Part shown: positions 1-16,310 of the stretch, piece by piece
How the letters are laid out: each line of letters opens with the position of its first letter
How positions within the stretch are numbered: position 1 is the stretch's first letter
Assembly: GCA_018873245.2 (NCBI GenBank)
Contig: JAEMBT020000002.1
Coordinates: forward strand, 13,204,001-13,268,000
From: Archegozetes longisetosus
Lineage: Eukaryota > Arthropoda > Arachnida > Sarcoptiformes > Trhypochthoniidae
Reading direction: 5' to 3'
Length of the DNA: 64,000 nt
The notes under the pieces: generated by a model
The model's input: only the letters and a program-made list of their open reading frames with translations
Databases searched by the model: none
Told to the model about the DNA's origin: nothing
Translations under genes and position numbers: made by a program

Positions 1-382
1 ATGTTTTTAATTTAACCTAAACTCAACCAAAGGTTGAAACGTTTGTGCTATTCTGGCTTTCAGTTCATTTAAATAGGTTTTAGTTATCTCCAGTTCTAGT
101 AATGTTGTGCTTTCAAAGGGTTTGCTTACAAAAAAATGGTAAATTTCATAATTTATATTTTTAAACTGATAATTTAATTAAATTTATTTTTCAATTAGTA
201 AAATTGATTATTAGATTTGACTAAATTTATTTGAATATTTTAAAAAGAAAAGAGTTTTTCATTTTAGCGACTGGAAAACTTTTGACCCTAAGCTGAAACA
301 CTTTAATAAGAACTTTCAGCCTTAATGCTACATATTCTAAGAGTTCATTTCAAATTATTAATTTATTCATTTTTAATTACAG

Positions 383-3015
383 GTCAAATAACTGCTGTAG
401 AAATGTGTTTCAACGATAAGGGAGATATTGTGAAACAAGGGGATCAATATTTTCCTCTCGGAAGTGACATTTGCACTCAGGTTTGACCTTTTTACCATTT
501 AAATTCAAATATATGTCACCCTTTGCTAACTAATCCTCTTTATAAAGAAATTGATGGAAACTGACAAATTTCCTCTAGTCATTGTGATAACTATTAAATA
601 GTCAACCAAATATGATTCAGTTGTGAATAAGATTAAGACCAAATATAAATTTAACTGAGTATTTATCTGTTCTCTAATTAATCTTTTAAGTAAAGTCAAA
701 CTAATAGTGGCACTTGAATCAGTATTTTGAATGCAATCTTCTCGTAGTGAACGACAAATGTTCCAAAATGCTTTTAATTCTTTTCAACTCCTAACATAGA
801 GATAGATAAATTTTTAAAAATAATTTATTTGATATTGTTCACGAATTTTATCATAGAAGACATGACTGATTAGTAATAGTTGACTGTTTTCAATCACTTA
901 CAAGGTCTGTCAAAAATTTGACATTAAGTTATTGATTAGTTCTAACGGTAATACTTAAAAAGTTGCGAATGCATATTATAATACGACCAAATTGAGTTGT
1001 ATTTGCAACCTTTACATTGCTATTTGCAGTGGGCAGTACTTAAGTATCGCACTTTTGAAAACTACTTCCAATGTATGCATTGCTATTTCCGATATCAAGT
1101 TTATGTTCGTTCTATGCAATCACTTCACGATCAATAAGACTCCCAAAGTGTCAAAAATTAATTTAAAGTGTTTTTAAACATCAAATTAAACATAGATATT
1201 GACTAAATAATTTAAATTAAGTCGATTGAATTGAGAAACAATAGATTAAATTAATTTTTGACACTTTGGAAGTCTTATTGATCGTGAAGTGATCGCATAG
1301 AACGAACATAAACTTGATATCGGAAATAGCAATGCATAACGTTGCAAATAGTTTTCAGAAGTGTAATACTTAAGTATTGTCCACTGCAAATAGCAGTGCA
1401 AACATTGCAAATACAACTCAATTTGGCCGTAATATACTTAGATTTTGTCTGTCTATTAAATTTGATTAATTGGAATTTGCATGCAATGAGCTCAAGTGCT
1501 TTTAGAATGAGGATGACCTGCTAGGGGAATTTTCTATCGCTCAAAAGTGGCTGCTACTGACCACTTCGCTAAACCAAAATTTAATTTTGACTAATTTATA
1601 ACCCAAAACTCAAACTCTGATTACAAACAGATATATTTCGAGCTCATATTTGCTGTCCGTTAGATCTATATATTTTTGATTCATTTTAAAAATGATTTAT
1701 CAATAAGAATTTTAATGAAGCAAAGGGAACTAATCAAAAGAAATTAAAGACAATTATCTAATATGATTTTGATATTTTCTACAATAGTGTACTTGTCTGA
1801 ATGGTAGACCTGAAATGTGTATAAGTGTTCTCTGCTCTCCACCGGAAAAGTGCAGGTAATTCAATATTTGTTTGATTTGACCAAATCAACTTATATAGAT
1901 GTTAATTAACTCCAAATCTAACCAATCATTTAATCATTTATGCAGACAGTACCACGCAATCAATGATAAATGTTGCGAATTCGTCTGTTTGGACGGAGAT
2001 TTCACGGCTCAGAACGTCCGCAACACAACTATGACGAGAGATCGAAATCATGTCTCTAATAATCTCGGTATAGTTCTCATTACATTCAATGAACAAAAAT
2101 GTTATGATTTCATTCAAGTTAAGGGTCAATAATATGATTGAATTAGGTCTGAGACTGATTGCGAGTACAATAACTTCATTTCTGATTTTGGCTCTACTTT
2201 TGTTTATGATTCATCGCTTAAGACAGAGAAGACTTCTGTTAATGATAAGACGTAAGTTTATGCTTATTTTTTGACTAAAATTAAGGCCCAATTTGTTAAT
2301 CATTTTGAGTTTGACTGCAAAAATCAATGGACGCATAATTGAAATTTTTAATTTCAAAGGTCTACAAACTCGTCGTTTAGAACAAGTTAATGGACTATCG
2401 GGTGATAACAGTTCGGGCATTGGATATTTTTCAACTCATGATCAGTACGATTTTGGGGGTTCATTCAATGAGCCACCGCCTCCCTATACTTTTTGGAAGC
2501 CTCCCGAGCATTATATTCCTCCAGGAGAAGCGCCTCCACCTTATGATGACTCGATCGGTGTAACCATTTTGCCATTTTATGAAGTGACCAACAATACAGT
2601 CAATAATAGAGTTAATATTACTACCAATTCAGTCACATCTCCAACTCATTTACATGTTTATGAACAACAGGCACAACTGACAACTGCGAACCCGCAATCG
2701 TTGTGTGTCAGTTCTACACCTACTTTTATCAATAGTTCAATTAACAATCCGATTATAGACTCAATAAGTTCAGACAATTGTTATGAACACATAACTGTAG
2801 TGCGTATTAATGGTAGTCATAATAATAATAATAATAATAATAACATTGATAATAATATTGACAATAATAATATTGATAATAACCTGTGTAGTGATTCAAC
2901 TTCTTCGTCATCGGTAGTTTCTTCTCCCAGTAATTGTTCAGTCATTTCTTCTTCGTCTACATCAACTCAGTCAACAGTTAGGCGTCAAGAGAGTGATACC
3001 ATTAGCAGACTTTAG
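383..3015 (+). CDS. DGCR2: DGCR2/IDD-like type I membrane protein with vWFC domain and PPPY tail (5' end not found)
   Basis: Exons read as 383-480, 1788-1855, 1946-2067, 2147-2251 and 2360-3015, all with GT-AG borders and matching phase. The first three encode a cysteine-rich von Willebrand C-type module (GSDICTQCTCLNGRPEMC, then CSPPEKC and NDKCCEFVCLDG). A membrane segment follows (about 20 hydrophobic residues ending LFMIHRLRQRR). The cytoplasmic tail carries two PPPY motifs (NEPPPPYTFW, EAPPPYDDS), typical WW-domain/Nedd4 ligands, then poly-Asn and Ser/Thr-rich stretches. Order and motifs match the C-terminal half of DGCR2/IDD, a single-pass surface protein of uncertain function. The opening exon starts in phase, so at least one earlier exon exists; I could not find a signal peptide exon in 1-382. 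The lectin and LDLR domains of vertebrate DGCR2 are not seen here. A polyadenylation hexamer lies at 3047-3052. Next gene INO80B is convergent. Confidence 0.8.
973..1437. mobile_element. Fold-back (long inverted repeat) MITE-like element in an intron
   Basis: Two arms of roughly 195 bp, about 973-1167 and 1244-1437, are near-perfect reverse complements around a loop of about 76 bp. For example, ATCAAGTTTATGTTCGTTCT in the left arm recurs inverted in the right arm. The element lies inside the 1.3 kb intron between the first two visible exons of the DGCR2-like gene. No transposase is present, so it looks like a non-autonomous fold-back element. Open frames at 992-1177 and 1342-1524 are by-products of the arms and are not genes. 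Confidence 0.8.
2818..2883 (+). repeat. AAT microsatellite coding for poly-asparagine
   Basis: An AAT-rich trinucleotide run in the last exon of the DGCR2-like gene encodes an Asn-rich stretch broken by Ile and Asp. It is probably length-polymorphic and sits in the disordered cytoplasmic tail. Confidence 0.85.
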
Positions 3016-3432
3016 TATTTATTTATTTGCAATTTTCATTAAATTAAATAAATTTAACATAAGTATCAATTCATTATTCAAATTACATCTGCATCAATGC
3101 AAAGCACCTCCCAGTAAGTCAACCATAGGATTTAGTATAAACTTAACACTAACTCATATGATGTCTTAGCAGGAGATCTGAACCCCTCATCAGTCATCGA
3201 GTGGTCTAATACTTGTGTGATCATAGAATGCATTTAAAAGGGAATGAATTTGACTTTGATTGCATTTAGTCATTTAATGAACAGTTATGATGATTCCAAG
3301 TCTCTAGTTACTGTTGTATTGATCACCAAACATGTGCTTTGATTGCATATTCTGTTTTGCCCAACTTTTAGTAACTTGTATTTGGGAACTACTGTTTTGC
3401 TGCATAACTAAAGCCATTTTTTAGGTAATCGT
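3016..3432. other. Intergenic spacer between convergent genes
   Basis: This stretch holds the 3' flanks of the DGCR2-like gene (+) and INO80B (-). Apart from the AATAAA at 3047-3052 I see nothing. Confidence 0.6.
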
Positions 3433-4752
3433 TTATTTGTTGACCTCTTTATAACATTGAAAACTACAGACCGGTAATTTTGTTTTAGAACATGAATACT
3501 TTTTATTATTATTGCAACCATTTCGAGCGCACTTCACAGCAGCTGCTAAAGGTCGACAATCAGTTTCTATCCTTGAACTCGTCAGTTCGAATGGTGTGCC
3601 ATTTGGCAAACAAATAAAGATACCGTTTTTGCTATTAATGTAAGTTATTTGAGGCGTTTCGTGTTTCTTCTTTTTCTTGGCTCTGGCCAACTCTTGCTTT
3701 TTTCTCAACAACCTATCGATAGTTTGTTTTTAATCTTTTTCTTTCTTTTCCTCTGCCTGTTGTCGCCTTCGTCTGTCTTTTAACATTTTTCTTTGAATCA
3801 TTTCTTCACTCATAGTTGAATTACTGTCTCGACTGTGTGATGCCATTACTTTCATAGCATCTGATTTTCTTTTCAGGGATTTGTTCTCCAATAATGCTCT
3901 CTTCAATAGTTATAATATCAATTATAAGATCATTAATAAATTTTGACTAAATAAAATGCGATTTTGAAAAAATTACTTGTCTGGCAGTCATAAGTTTAGG
4001 GTCTCTAATCTTTTTCAGCTCATCATCGACTTCGTGAAGTCTTCCTTCTTCGAGCGCGTCCAGCCACACCTCTTCTTCATCAGGTTCTTCGTTATCATTT
4101 GTTTCAATTTCTTCGTCTATTTCTAGATTATCTTCTTCTTCATCGAAGTTCATTGATAAGTCGAACTGATCATCGTTCGAGTCACCATCGACTGATCCTT
4201 AATTTGAATTGAAAACTAGGATTAACTGATTATTTGATTTTCGCTTATTTTACTTACTAGTAGAAGCTGAATTCAACGCACGTATAGAAGACTTCACAAC
4301 ACTATGATAAAATTGATATTGAAATTAATTTAGTTGATTCTCAAATGTCTTTAAACAAGTAGAATTAAACAGTAAATTAAAAATTGAATTCAATTTTAGT
4401 TTTATTCAAGACAGATCTCTGATAACATTTAATTTGTAGATTTGACTTATGCACTTCAAATAATTATATAAGAATACCTTTTCTCTCCGAGTGTTTGTCC
4501 GCCAATTTTAATGGTAAGTTTGAGCGGTGTGTGAGACTTATCGAGGCTTTCATTCATGTTTGCCTCTTCGTCGCTCTCATCTTCTTGTCTTTTATGATGC
4601 TTTTTATGGTGTTTGTGAACTTTTTTGTGTTTTTTCTCTTCTTTTTTGCATTTTTGAAAATAAAAGTTACAAACTCAATTTATAATTATTACAAAAAATA
4701 GTAGTTAATTACCGATTTGTGAATTAATTTGTGCTCTTCTTTTTGATGACAT
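3433..4752 (-). CDS. INO80B: INO80 complex subunit B (PAPA-1 region plus HIT zinc finger), interrupted by an in-frame stop
   Basis: Exons in transcription order: 4752-4713, 4640-4478, 4301-4258, 4197-3977, 3900-3433; all phases agree. The N-terminus is Lys/His-rich (KKHKKVHKHHKKHHKRQ), followed by LKLTIKIGGQTLGEKR. An acidic stretch precedes VWLDALEEGRLHEVDD and the MTARQRALLENK segment of the PAPA-1 region. The C-terminus is a HIT-type zinc finger (CARNGCNNNKKYSC, then CSFQCYKEV). INO80B is a nuclear subunit of the INO80 nucleosome remodeller; its HIT finger helps couple ATP hydrolysis to remodelling. Oddity: a TAA at 3730-3732 lies in frame between EEKKEKD and KQTIDRLLRKKQ, within conserved sequence, and would remove the last 99 residues including the HIT finger. 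It may be a sequence error, a null allele or readthrough. The start ATG is 197 bp from the divergent acetyltransferase gene. Confidence 0.85.
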
Positions 4753-4948
4753 GACTAGTTCTCAAATATATTACGTCTTTTTTGTATTGAACCATCCCAT
4801 TCAAATCTGATCTGAAGGATATCAATACTTTCGATCTGGAAATAAGTCTGTAAAGTAGAAATTCGATATTAAACTAAAGTCATTCATTTTAAAAATATAA
4901 ATATTGAACCAATAGAAAGAAAACTCTAAACAATTGGCAGTTAAGAAA
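4753..4948. promoter_or_regulatory. Probable bidirectional promoter (INO80B / acetyltransferase)
   Basis: Only 196 bp separate the start codons of two divergent genes, so both 5' UTRs and core promoters must share this AT-rich spacer. I see no distinctive motif; the call rests on gene geometry. Confidence 0.4.
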
Positions 4949-5467
4949 ATGTTTACTATAAGAGAAGGCATTAAAGATGACTGTTTGCAAATAAGTCAAT
5001 TGATCCAAGAATTGGCGGATTATGAAAAGATGCCAAACGGACCACAAATTGATTATAAACAGCTAGAAATCGATGGGTTCGGTGATCACATGAACAAGAG
5101 ACTGTTCTACACGTTTGTCGCTGAGTTAAATACAGCCAAAGAAATAGTTGGTTATATCTTGTATTTTTATAAGTATTCCACATGGAATGGAAAGTGTTTA
5201 TGGATTGAAGACATCTATGTTAAGCAACAATTTAGAAGAAACTCAATTGGATTTAGTTTATGGCAAGCAGTGGCTAAACGGGCCTTCAATGAGTCGTGTC
5301 ATAGAATAGAGTTCAATGTTTTGGATTGGAATCGAGACTCCATTAATTTCTATGAAAAGTTTGGAGCAATTAATTTAACTCAAGCTGAGGGCTGGAATTT
5401 GTTCAGACTCGATAAAGACAAAATCAAACTAATTGCTCATTCAGATAAAGAGTCGTTTAAACAATAA
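4949..5467 (+). CDS. SAT1: GNAT-family diamine (spermidine/spermine or thialysine) N-acetyltransferase, intronless
   Basis: A 172-residue protein, matching the usual SSAT length of about 171. It should transfer acetyl from acetyl-CoA to a polyamine or thialysine amine in the cytosol. Landmarks: N-terminal IREGIKDDCLQISQLIQELA with YEKMP; the beta-4 strand LWIEDIYV, whose Glu corresponds to the substrate-binding Glu of SSAT; LDWNRDSINFYEKFGA, carrying the catalytic Tyr; and the family C-terminus EGWNLFRLDKD. The ATG at 4949 gives the family-typical N-terminus; an upstream in-frame TTG is not a likely start. Oddity: the acetyl-CoA loop reads FRRNSIGFSL where SSATs have an R-x-x-G-x-G pattern, so the first glycine is a serine. 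The gene has no intron, unlike most neighbours, so it may be a retrocopy. SAT1 versus SAT2 orthology cannot be decided. An AATAAA lies at 5568-5573. Confidence 0.88.
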   Translation: MFTIREGIKDDCLQISQLIQELADYEKMPNGPQIDYKQLEIDGFGDHMNKRLFYTFVAELNTAKEIVGYILYFYKYSTWNGKCLWIEDIYVKQQFRRNSIGFSLWQAVAKRAFNESCHRIEFNVLDWNRDSINFYEKFGAINLTQAEGWNLFRLDKDKIKLIAHSDKESFKQ

Positions 5468-6726
5468 TTCAATGTCTCATTAATGCATTCAATGATCCCA
5501 TTTCAATGACCATTAATAAGTTATGCTATTATTGCAAATGTTTCAATAAGTACTCTATAGTTAAAAAAATAAACTTCATAATAAAGATATGGTTGAAGTG
5601 CTTATCAAAGTAATTCTCAATAAATTAACCATAAGATAAATTATTTGAATTGGCAGACTTAGGACATATGTTGAGATCTGAATCATTTTGATTCGTTAAG
5701 TTTACGTTTCTTTATTGTCAATAAATACATAAATATCTGTTTCTAATCTAACTTAAACACAAAGCCAAATAAAGTTTTGATTAGTCTAGTATTAATTCAA
5801 TTGATTAAGTGAACTCAAATTTAAAATATATATATACATTAATTAAATAAATAATAATTGAAATGCAAAAGAAATATTTTGATAAAAACAATGCATTATA
5901 CTATAGGAACTTTAACATACGATTCGTGTCAATTCAATTGAATTTCACATAAATATTCCAAATTATTCTCTACTTAAAATAAAAATCAATAGTAATTTTA
6001 ATGTCTTTTGAAGATATTTTTATGATAAAGTTCGCTGAAATTCAAATATAATTATACTTTGGAAAATATAAAATAGTTTAATATTAAAATCAATACTTAA
6101 ATGATGTGAATCTTATCATGAGTACAGAATTGTTCAATAATTTGTAGATTTGTTGCTATGATATCGAGCGTGAAATATGAACAAAGACGATTATCGGTAA
6201 TCGTAACGATCAGTATCTTGCTGTGAAGCGAGTACAAAATTCAAGAATAATTTGTTCCCAAAATATGTAGTAACTGAATGCCGAAAATGAACAAAATATA
6301 AGAACCGATAAGTTTTGATGATTGCATGACCCAATCTATTTATACTATGAAAAACGAATAATAAAAGTTAAACTTTTCTGTAGTTTATATCACGAAAAGT
6401 CGATCTAATTCTCGAATTTATGCACTTTATTATGAATGGATATGATATCTGTTAGTTTTTGACGTGATGCTCATTTTACTCCCACTTGTACTTTCTAAAT
6501 AACTGGAATTTACTTCTATGTCATAATGCATTCGAATTGAAACCGAAGAAGAGTCAAATTTATTTTGAGAGTAAATATCGTTTCAATTTGTTATTCATAT
6601 TGTTGTTAGCTATGACTAAAGTGAAAGTTACAAATCTACAACCAGTTGTTTGCAAACATTTGATTCATTAATGTTGTTTATAATTATAATATAACATTAA
6701 TCTATATATGTATAACTAATTTTGAA
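5468..6726. other. Intergenic region without a recognised gene
   Basis: Very AT-rich. It contains the acetyltransferase polyadenylation signal (5568-5573) and the upstream region of the TLC-domain gene. Small open frames such as 6486-6671 have no protein-like features. Confidence 0.5.
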
Positions 6727-8226
6727 ATGAATTATGGAATCGTTATATCGTTTTGTTTGGCTGTAATCATTAATCGAATCAATGCTTTAATTCGATGCTG
6801 TCCTCAATTATATCCGAGTTGTGTGAATAACTCAAACAGTATATACCTAAATTGGAAGTGGAGAAACTTTTTCATCTCATTCATTCACGCTATAATCACA
6901 GGATTGGGTTCTGGATTGTGGTCTGACTTCAATATTCATTATATCATACAATGATTCAATTTTTTTTATTCAAATTCATACTAATATAAATACTTTTATT
7001 TAGGAAATATTTGTGAAACAATACTAAGTTTGAAACTTTATTTGATTTTTACTAAATCTGTTTAGTGCTTTATACAAACCGCAACTATTGTATGATGTGG
7101 TCGACACATACCTGGAGCCGGCATACGTTCTCACGTGTGTCTCTCATGGTATGCCTCTTATAATTGTCTTACTTTTCATTTTATTAAACTCATTTTGTAA
7201 TATTAGGTTATTTTATCTACGATACCATTGAAATGATTATCAATATTCAATACAAAGGATCAAAAGAATTGGTTTTACATCACTTTATGGTAAACTTTAT
7301 CTTAGATGATTATTCGTAAATAGTTAAAGTTTAAGGTTCTCATTTATATTCGTTTACACTAAACAAGATTCTATTCAAACTAAAGTTCATTTTTTCCTGC
7401 ATTAAAAGTGAAATAAGGTTTTCATTTGAAAGTTATTGAAAGTATAGTATTTTTTATTCTATGATTTGAGACGAATCAAGTAGTTATAGTTTCGATCAAG
7501 TGATTCATCAATATTTGCTAAATCTTTAATTTATTGATAGTGTTTATCGATTTTTTTCCTAAAAGATTAATATAGTATCCATTGAATATAAAAATAAATT
7601 GATCTAATGCTATTCATAGATATTAACCTGTTTTTCGGTCACTGTTATTGAACAAAAGTATGTTGGTTATAGTTGTATTGCTTTACTCATTGAATTGAGT
7701 AATATATTCCTTCACTTTCGACAATTACTACTTATTGCTAATTATTCGAAGGCATCTATTATTTATCGTACTAATAGTATTATAAACGTTGGTATGTTAT
7801 CAACTGATTCTCTCTATAAGTTTGAATAAATTGGAATTAGATTTTTATCAATTAATTTTTACCTTGTATTATTTATTAGTTATGTTCGTAGTTGTACGCG
7901 GACTGTGCTTGTTCTGGTTATGGTATACTCTTTATTTGTCACTCCCGAAAGTGCCAATCATTCCTCAATGGGTTGCTTTTATATCATTGACTGGAATTTG
8001 TGCCATTACTTTAGTTTTGTTCTCTAGACTAATTATGGCTGATTTCATTAATAAATCACTCAAAACTAGAGATTCAAAAGAATCAAACTGCGGAACAGAT
8101 GGCAAAAAACTGACCAAAGATCAAACAATTGGCGATCAAATGTTCTCATCCATTACTAAAAGCAATGGAAATGTTTTCAATAGTATCAATCAAAATGATG
8201 CGTTGCGTTTACGCGAAAACTCATAG
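6727..8226 (+). CDS. TLC-domain membrane protein (TLCD1/TLCD2-like)
   Basis: Exons 6727-6920, 7066-7148, 7207-7289, 7620-7791 and 7880-8226 join in phase to 292 residues. Several hydrophobic segments are present. The TRAM-LAG1-CLN8 pattern is recognisable: LNWKWRNFFISFIHAIITGL, then LLYDVVDTY, GYFIYDTIEMI, LVLHHFM, LIELSNIFLHFRQLL and VVVRGLCLFWLWYTLYL. These resemble the WRN, GYF-hD and HH signatures of TLCD1/2, plasma-membrane proteins reported to limit long-chain polyunsaturated phospholipids and so affect membrane fluidity. The tail after the last membrane segment is polar. I cannot separate TLCD1 from TLCD2 or a related TLCD. The start ATG at 6727 gives a hydrophobic N-terminus. A possible AATAAA is at 8566-8571. 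The gene is convergent with the dehydrogenase downstream. Confidence 0.8.
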
Positions 8227-8644
8227 TTTATCACACTATCTTAGATTTTTCCAACAGAAACGATAAGAACTAGTTTCATTTTAGATCCAGTCAGATGTGT
8301 CACTAACGTTAGCTTTAATGTTCTATTAAGTTTGCAGTATGTATATGTGATTATAGTTAAAATAATTATTATAGCTCAATCTAGCCACTACAATTTTAAG
8401 TATATTAATATACTCTCATAAGAAGTTATGTTTGTTTAAACAGAGTAGAACTTTAAAAATTATTACTAATGATTTATTATAAACGAAATGCACTCTATTT
8501 TTTATAAACACATTTCTTTTATTTTAAGTCAAATTTTAAATTTACTTAAGTTTTATACTAATAGCAATAAAGAAAAGATTTTGAGCATTCAACTGGTTTT
8601 AAGAAATTAGAAATCTTTTTGAATCAGACAAATATGGTGCTCGA
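8227..8644. other. Spacer between convergent genes
   Basis: 3' flanks of the TLC-domain gene and of the dehydrogenase, including an AATAAA at 8566-8571 on the plus strand. Nothing else recognised. Confidence 0.5.
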
Positions 8645-13114
<4,470 letters not shown>

Positions 13115-15961
13115 GTTCTATTAAAACTCTTTTAGACTATTCAAATATTTTAGATTCTTATCTTAGTTTTTGAAAATTTTGGTTTAAGCTTTGGTTAATA
13201 TTATTTGTTAAATTGCTTCGATTTGATTTAAACCAAAATTAGAATTAGCTGTACGAACACATTCACTATAAAATATCTATTTTATAAACATATGATAGAC
13301 TGAGGGCTATGTAGGGGCTCACTCTAGGGGGGGCACTCTTTCCTTGATTCATCGCTTCTCTCGTTTGGTATTTTCTGAAACATTCAAATTTAGCATGTAT
13401 TATTTAAATATTAAATTTAAAAGTTTTAGAGACTTATTCGACTCACACCAATTAAATTGCCTAAAACTTAAAATTGAACTTTATGATTAATACAAAGCAA
13501 TCAATTACTGTGAATAGTTAAGCGCATTTGAAAATACACGTAAGTTCCGCAAAGTTCTTAATCAAAATTGACTTAATTAGTATTACCGTAATTTATGTAT
13601 AAGTTAAATATATTAAAACTAATTTATTGGCTTCATATGTTTAGTATGACTATAAAGATTAGTCAAGTATTTGAAGAAATAGACTTTAAGATGTTTTTGT
13701 ATACCTGTTTGTGATCCACTACTGGACAAATCCTCAGCTAACCTATCATAAAGATAACAAATAGTCTTTCTGATAGTAGTATCAAAGTTTTTAGTTGAAT
13801 GAGTGAATAAACGAATGAATGCACTGCATTGAAAAATTACATTTTAGTCAATTTTCTGATGGCAAAAAAGTTTTGAGACTTTCTATTTATAAAATATTTG
13901 CGAGTTTGTTAGCAAGTAATTACTAGACTAAATTTGATGCAAAACATTGCTTTTCCAAATGGAATATTGATTAAATAGTTAAATTTACTCATAAATTATT
14001 GAATTAGTTATATTGAAACATAGTTCTGTTGGATCCCAACTCAAAAATTGTGATTATTTAAGTGTTCATAAATTTGATAAGTATTTGAACAAATAGTGGA
14101 ACACTTATTAAGCGAGCCTTTCCAACAATATTAATACACTAAAGTGAATACATATAAAGGTTTCATTTCTAAATCCATAGCATTATATTCCTATTAGAAA
14201 ATTAAGTCTGAGATGATTAAATGGTATTTCTATTATGTAATATTATTATTATTAATTTCGATAATAAATATACTATAAATTGTAATTGTAAAATTCTTAT
14301 TCTGACTAAATTAATAATTAATAAATGAATTGAACACACTCTGATTGTTTTGAGTGACAGAATCACTTATTGGCGTTTTTTAGATCAAACGAAAGTTTTA
14401 GCTGAAAACAATTTTATCTGTAGCATAATACAGCATCCTATAAATAATAGATTCGATACTTTATCCTGAAATGGCTCAGCAATTTAACACTTTTTAATGT
14501 TTTAAAGCCTCTACTTTAGCAAAAATTTTGCTCCAGTTTCAAAATAAAAATCATTTAAAGTTACTGAAGAACGACTCTAAACAACAACCAAATGGATAAA
14601 GCAAATAAGAATTTAGTTAGAGAATCCTACGCGATAATTTGCGGTGCGGTATCTATTCTGAAAGTAGTATTAGATCTAAAATGTCTAATGATCTAGATGA
14701 CTAATTGAATGGTATAACTAAGTAATTGCAATCACTATTGAACCATTTTTAATTTAAGATTGACATTAATTTAATAATTGGATCGGCAAAATGATTGAAA
14801 AATAAACAAACTTTAAAAATAAGAAACTCAGAGAAAGCACAGGTAAGCAGAACTTTAAAAGAATAATCTAGTTTGTATAGCCGTAAATAAACATTGTTTC
14901 GAATAACTGCAATTTCAATTAAAATAAATTTATGTCAACTCATTAAGTAAAACGCTTTTCCTATGAAATTGAGCCCAAAATAAATTTATTGATTGTTTAT
15001 GAATTTGTTTAATGTGAGATCAACTTTTTAAAAGTTAATGAGAAGTTGACTGAGTTCTGATGTTCTGACTGCACAAATAAAAGTGAATGGTTTGCAGTAA
15101 AAAGTTTGTAAGCTTGACTTTCTTATGATTAAATTGAATGTAAGTTTTAATTAATTGTTGTGTTAGGAACTTGTTTGATCGTCAAAACGACAATTTAGTT
15201 GAGACTTATCATATATGAAATTAGTTCATAGGATGACATCGTATTATCGTCTCGTTTGCATCGACTCAGTCGCTTGTATTAGGACTGACTGAGCACTAGA
15301 GATGGACTTACAGTTAGTGAAAGGGAGAGAAGAGACAGAGAGACGGCAAGAGATGCCATAATATTCGCTATGATTTGGCTGCAGAGAGAACGATGCAGTG
15401 CAGATGCAGTGCAAATACAGTCCTCAGATTATTATTAGAATTTTGATGCAAAATGTGTTCTGCAAAATAAAAGGGCGAATGGCTCTCAATCGCATTCATA
15501 ACATATAAGACATGTATTAGTGATGTGTTTGTTGTTATATATGTTAAAAGTTGAGTCAATAAATTGAAAACATTTTGATTGAAAGCTTTCAAATGAACTC
15601 CAAATTAATCGAATTTAAAGCTAAAGTAATGAAAATGCATTCAAATGTGTCTCAATTGACTCAATCATCACTTATTACTACATCTTTTAAATTATTATCA
15701 ATTTTATTATCACTGATATCGTTGAAATCATTGCAATTCACTTATTCTTCACTATTATCATCACTTACGCCACCATTAATTGTGATAAAGCCACTTAACT
15801 ATCAATCGTTCAAATAAAAACTATAATTATTATTATTGATATTGCTTTTAATTAATCAGTAATAATATTATTTAATATTTATATCAATTCAATCGAAATA
15901 AGTGTCAAATAATGGACTTATTCTTGAATTTAACAAAATATCCTTATTTATATTTATTACG

Positions 15962-15996
15962 ATAATAATAGTAATAATAATAATAATAATAATAAT
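15962..15996. repeat. AAT microsatellite
   Basis: Tandem AAT units with one early interruption, about 350 bp upstream of the GRK2 start codon. Confidence 0.85.
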
Positions 15997-16193
15997 GAAT
16001 TGGTCAAAGAGTGCATCAAATAATTGAGATCTACTTCTGTTCAGATTGAGTCAACATTGAGTTAATATATAAATATAATAGAGACCTAAATGTGAACAGC
16101 ATTTAGTCTTTCTCTGATTGTCTCTCAATCTGTCACTCTTTAAGACTGTGTCAAAGTCTGTCTCAAACCGACTATAGTCTAAGTCTATCTCTT

Positions 16194-16216
16194 ACTATAT
16201 ATATATATATATATAT
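16194..16216. repeat. TA dinucleotide run
   Basis: An uninterrupted TA repeat in the 5' flank or 5' UTR of GRK2, about 100 bp before the ATG. Confidence 0.85.
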
Positions 16217-16310
16217 CTTTGAGATATATTGTGTTGTATTGTCAGCAATACATATAATATTATATATAAAGTGTATCTCATCTAAGTCTAAGTCTATTCC
16301 AACCCTCAAA

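Larger units (their letters stand above)
13115..16310. other. Intergenic region upstream of SDR (-) and GRK2 (+)
   Basis: A divergent spacer of 3.2 kb, AT-rich. It contains a short G-run near 13320-13345, a purine-rich tract at 15320-15355, an AAT microsatellite (15962-15996) and a TA run (16194-16216). Small frames at 15368-15592 and 15575-15817 show no protein-like features. The GRK2 promoter and 5' UTR presumably lie at the right end. Confidence 0.5.

Noticed and set aside
992-1524. Two 60-codon plus-strand frames (992-1177 and 1342-1524)
   Set aside because: They lie in the two arms of the fold-back element inside an intron and have no protein-like composition.
3730-3732. Alternative genetic code as explanation of the INO80B stop
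   Set aside because: All other genes here use TAA, TAG and TGA as stops, so reassignment is excluded.
4495-4701. Plus-strand frame with Phe-rich hydrophobic translation
   Set aside because: Antisense shadow of the Lys-rich INO80B exon at 4478-4640.
15368-15817. Frames of 74 and 80 codons upstream of GRK2
   Set aside because: Leu/Ser/Asn-rich low-complexity translations on opposite strands; typical chance frames in AT-rich DNA.
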